Shown: positions 60,805 to 64,000 of the stretch, piece by piece
Position numbering within the stretch: position 1 is the first letter of the stretch
How the letters are laid out: each line of letters starts with the position of its first letter
Origin: Theodoxus fluviatilis
Taxonomy: Eukaryota; Mollusca; Gastropoda; Cycloneritida; Neritidae
DNA: 64,000 nt
Reading direction: 5' to 3'
NCBI GenBank assembly: GCA_034096865.1
Contig: JAWQFJ010001209.1
Coordinates: 94,741 to 158,740, forward strand
Position numbers and translations under genes: made by a program
Notes under the pieces: model-generated
What the model saw: only the letters and a program-made list of their open reading frames with translations
Told to the model about the DNA's origin: nothing
Database searches by the model: none

Positions 60805-63584
60805 CTAGAAGACGGGGTTGGCACTGTGAGTGGGAGTCTCGTCGCTCTGGAAGTTGAGGTTCGAGGCTCCGCCCGAGGCCTGCTCTCCCTCCATCTCCAG
60901 CAGACGTTCTGTGGAGGGGCTTCGGGCGTTGCTCATGGAAACGCTGCTGGAAGACCCAGACCCGTGACGGCGGTGCTCGAGCAAGGCGGCCTCGCCGTTC
61001 TGCTGCTCGGGGTAGCCCGTGATGCCGATGACCAGGCCTTCATTGATGGGATGCATTCTCACCTGCACCTCGCCCGACCCCAGGTCCCCGCCGTTCCTGT
61101 AGCGGTTGTCCACCAGGACAGGGCTCTTGCGCAGCGTCTGCACCGTGGCGTTCTCCTCGTAGATTGTCTTGGGTCGCGGGATCCGCGTTAGCGTGAAGTC
61201 CTCCATCTTGAGGTTGACGTGGGGGATGTCCACCAGGTCGAAGGACTGGGCATACTTGCGGCGGTAGCACTCCCGGAATCCCATGATGGCGCAGAGGACG
61301 ATGAGGATGGCGCATACGCTGCAGGCGACGATGATGACGATGATGTCAACGTTGTCGATGGCAACGGAGGGCACGTCGATGGAACCAACGCCCGAGGACG
61401 GGAGGTCAACCTGCCGGATGTCGTTGGCTGTGAAGGTGGCCATGTGACCCTCAAGGACCACGGGAAGGACCAGGCGGCGGGACTGGATCATCTGACGTAT
61501 GTGGACGCCGGTGGAAGGACAGTGCATGTTCTCCATGGACACGTAGATCCTGGTCGGATTGCATTGCAGATCGTGCGGCTTGATCCGTGACCCCGGTATG
61601 TTGAGCTCTCGGGTTAGCTCGGTGAGCAGCGCACCGACAAACTCCGCCAGATGCATGGTGTTGTTCATCACCAGATGACAGTTGCCGTCGAAGGTGATCA
61701 GGTAGTGGCAGTAGTGCCGCCCTACTGGGTCATGTGTTGTGAGGGTCACGTGTGTAGTGGTGACGGGAGCTGGGGACGGGGCAGAAGAGGTCGATGTCTT
61801 GGGTTTTTCCACTTCGCCAGTCTCCGTTGCTGTCACTGTAGTCGTAGCTGTCTCGGTCAGAGTTGCAGAAGGAGCAATATAGGAAGACTTCACCTTTGGA
61901 TATGGTTTCGCAGAGCTCTCCACAGTGGATATTTGTGATGAGGTCAACTCTGGAACAATGGGGAAAGACGGGGACGTAGTGATTGAGGGGAACGGGACAC
62001 CTGACAAATAGGATTCAGTTTGGTAGTCAGTCGTTGTAGTGGTCTTTTCGGGTTGCGGTACTGGAGGCCACGTAGGCGTGGCCGAGGAGAAGTAATGTTC
62101 AGTTTGGGATGGAAAGATCGAGGCCGACACAAACGAGCTCGTCATATGGGGAAGAACAGGGCTTGCTCTCATCTCTGACGACATCCATTCTGAATGTCCT
62201 TTCTCACCACTAGTCTCTGTTGCAGAGATAACCGCAGTGACGTGGGACGTCTGAGAAACTGGGGCCCTTCCTGACCAATCCTCGGAGACCTTGCTGTCTG
62301 CCGAATGCACTGATGGCAAGTAAGGCGACGGCCGATGTGTACTGTGCAAACCCTCAATCTCGTGACTGGTCAGGGAGGAGCTCTCACCCACGCCAGTCGT
62401 TGTGAGGGGAGGAGGTCTATCTTTGCTGGACATGGTGGTCGAGGTCGCCAAGACGGCTGTTGGTTGATCAGACTGCTCAGCCGAAGTTACGTGCAGATGA
62501 CTGGCAGGGAGCGGGACAAACGGTCGGGCTTCCATCACGCTTGTTGACACCAGTGGTTCAGAGGACAGATGAACTCTGTGTCCTAATAAACCGTCAGTCA
62601 TCTCAGGCGTGGCAAACAGAGTGCTGGATTGCATCAGGACTGGAGTAGTCAGGGACGATGGAAGCAGCTCGGGATCAGGCGGACGCCTCGTGCGATAGGA
62701 GGACGTCGGTTGACTGGACTGGTAGAGCCAGGAGTAAATCTTAGCCTTTGATGAAGTGACTGCATCCATGGAATGCAGAGAGGACGTTTCTTCTGAGATA
62801 GACGAGGTTGGAGCAATCTGTGCTGACACCGACGGTAAGGCGTCTGTTTGTCTATACACATGCGTGGGAGATTCAAGAAGGGGATGGTGGTCGAGGACGG
62901 AAGTGTACATCAAATCGTGCATTCCTGAAGTGGCCGTAATGCCACGGGTTGAACGTGTCCCATCCGCTCCTGGCGCCTGAAAGGGAAAAGTACTTTGCAG
63001 ATGACTACCAGACGTTTGGTCAACGTGGGAGGATGTCCCTTGAAGTGGAGTATGATCGTATGTGTTGGGAACACCATTACGCCAGGCTGAACTGATCTGA
63101 AAGTGACCTGCTGGCGTGGTCAAGACTTGTCCACGTGGACTTAAATGTTCTGGCAATTCTTCTTCTTGACTTGAGTAATAGGCTGACTCATAAAAGCTTT
63201 CATCTTGCCCGCCATGCCCAGGAAGAGATGATGAGGGTTGTTCCCCTTGAGTAGATTTTCTTGAACTGCCATCGTAGGCAGTAGGAAAGGCAGGGGGCGT
63301 CACTCTGGTTGGATACACTGGGGGAATGACGTCATGAGAAAGGAGATCAGGGTTGTAACTGTTCATCTCACTGACGCTACGTTCTGGAGTTAAGTGTCCG
63401 GGGCCCGCAAGCCTGGTGGGAGGTTCCAAGCCGACTATCGTCGGTGTGGGCGCAATGCTGCCGAAGTGTGAAGGCGTGTGTATTTCATGGTGCCGGTAGT
63501 CCTCGTAGAAAGAGGCAGAAGAAGCTATGGAGCTGGATAGCCTCGTGGAGATCACGTCCGCGTCTGCAGCCTGCGTTGTCAGAT
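60805..63584 (-). CDS. Mucin-like single-pass membrane protein, last exon
   Basis: One large exon of about 925 residues with a TTGCAG acceptor at 63585-63587 and TAG at 60807-60805. About the first 600 residues are Ser/Thr/Pro/His-rich and of low complexity, suited to O-glycosylation and extracellular exposure. A compact domain with conserved-looking Cys follows (HYCHYLITFDGNCHLVMN, LQCNPTRIYVSMENMHCPS; 61440-61730), possibly SEA-like. Then comes a membrane segment VDIIVIIVACSVCAILIVLC (61275-61350), a basic stop-transfer FRECYRRKY, and a cytoplasmic tail of about 165 residues ending SANPVF. Type I orientation is inferred. I do not recognise the family; a KIAA1549-like or dystroglycan-like protein would be a guess. 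Signal peptide and upstream exons lie outside or at the window edge. Confidence 0.85.
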
Positions 63585-63837
63585 CTGCAAGTAGAAATAT
63601 AATTTTTCATTAGCATTGCTGTACGAATACGGCTCACTTGTATACTCTACACGGAGGTAAATATAAATGATTACATCCACCAAATATTTTTATCAGCTTG
63701 TCTTATTATAATGACAGGGCTTCCCGATGATTCAAACGCACGAAATTAAAGAACATACTCTCCTATTCATGGAACTGGAAGAGCTTTGAAAATGGCGAGA
63801 AAGAAGAAGAGGTTAGAATATAGGTCACGGGTGGATA

Positions 63838-63867
63838 TTTGTTGTTGTTGTTGTTGTTGTTGTTGTT
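63838..63867 (+). repeat. (TTG)n microsatellite
   Basis: About ten copies of GTT/TTG in the intron between the last two exons of the membrane-protein gene. Confidence 0.9.
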
Positions 63868-63957
63868 GAAGATCGGGTGAGGGATGAAGGGCAAGTAGGG
63901 ATATTTTGACAGTGAGAGAAATGAAGTGGCTGTCAGGAATCCCGATTTTAGACTTAC

Positions 63958-64000
63958 TCTTCGGCTCATTCGTTCTGCGTTCACTGGCAAGCTCGCGAGG
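63958..64000 (-). CDS. Probable preceding exon of the membrane-protein gene (partial)
   Basis: On the minus strand, 43 nt to a GTAAGT donor read PRELASERRTNEPK plus one base. That phase joins the next exon as N-LTTQAADADVIS. It is cut by the window edge, so only the phase and donor support it. Confidence 0.4.

Overview
This is a eukaryotic, animal window, most likely from a mollusc and probably a gastropod. The reasons are: protein-coding exons split by GT-AG introns; a Pcf11 protein with the repeated DG motif I associate with invertebrate Pcf11; abundant long microsatellites; and a dispersed repeat packed with AGGTCA half-sites of a kind I associate with gastropod genomes (from memory, not searched).

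Two host genes fill most of the window, arranged head to head. Pcf11, the cleavage/termination factor that binds the RNA polymerase II CTD, runs on the minus strand from its ATG at 32915 to its stop at 6772. It has 15 coding exons whose phases all join, giving about 2,043 residues. Rab30, a Golgi-type small GTPase, runs on the plus strand from 34731 to 45722 in 4 coding exons (200 residues). A third host gene on the minus strand, 60805 to the right edge, encodes a Ser/Thr-rich, mucin-like single-pass membrane protein that I cannot name.

The rest is dominated by mobile and repeated DNA lying in introns and flanks. There is a near-complete piggyBac transposon (8344-11503) with an intact catalytic triad, an intron in its transposase gene and an assembly gap on its right target site. 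Two non-autonomous TTAA-flanked elements follow (14027-14926; 43379-44857). There are three copies of an 820-870 bp element rich in nuclear-receptor half-sites, a pogo/Tigger relic, a short MITE and a 5'-truncated LINE with a 36-bp target duplication. A SINE-like family is present in three copies. A SWIM/SAP-type gene relic (56089-59458) is broken by two nested insertions and a frameshift.

Rab30 introns hold two notable tandem arrays. A 24-bp minisatellite in intron 1 (about 125 units) is split by a 1.7-kb terminal-inverted-repeat element carrying a SAP-domain coding fragment. A 74-bp minisatellite begins inside exon 3 and copies the exon 3 5' splice site 17 times. I see no prokaryotic operons, CRISPR arrays or intact tRNA genes. 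Exon borders were read by eye from splice signals and phase; family names rest on recognition, not on searches.
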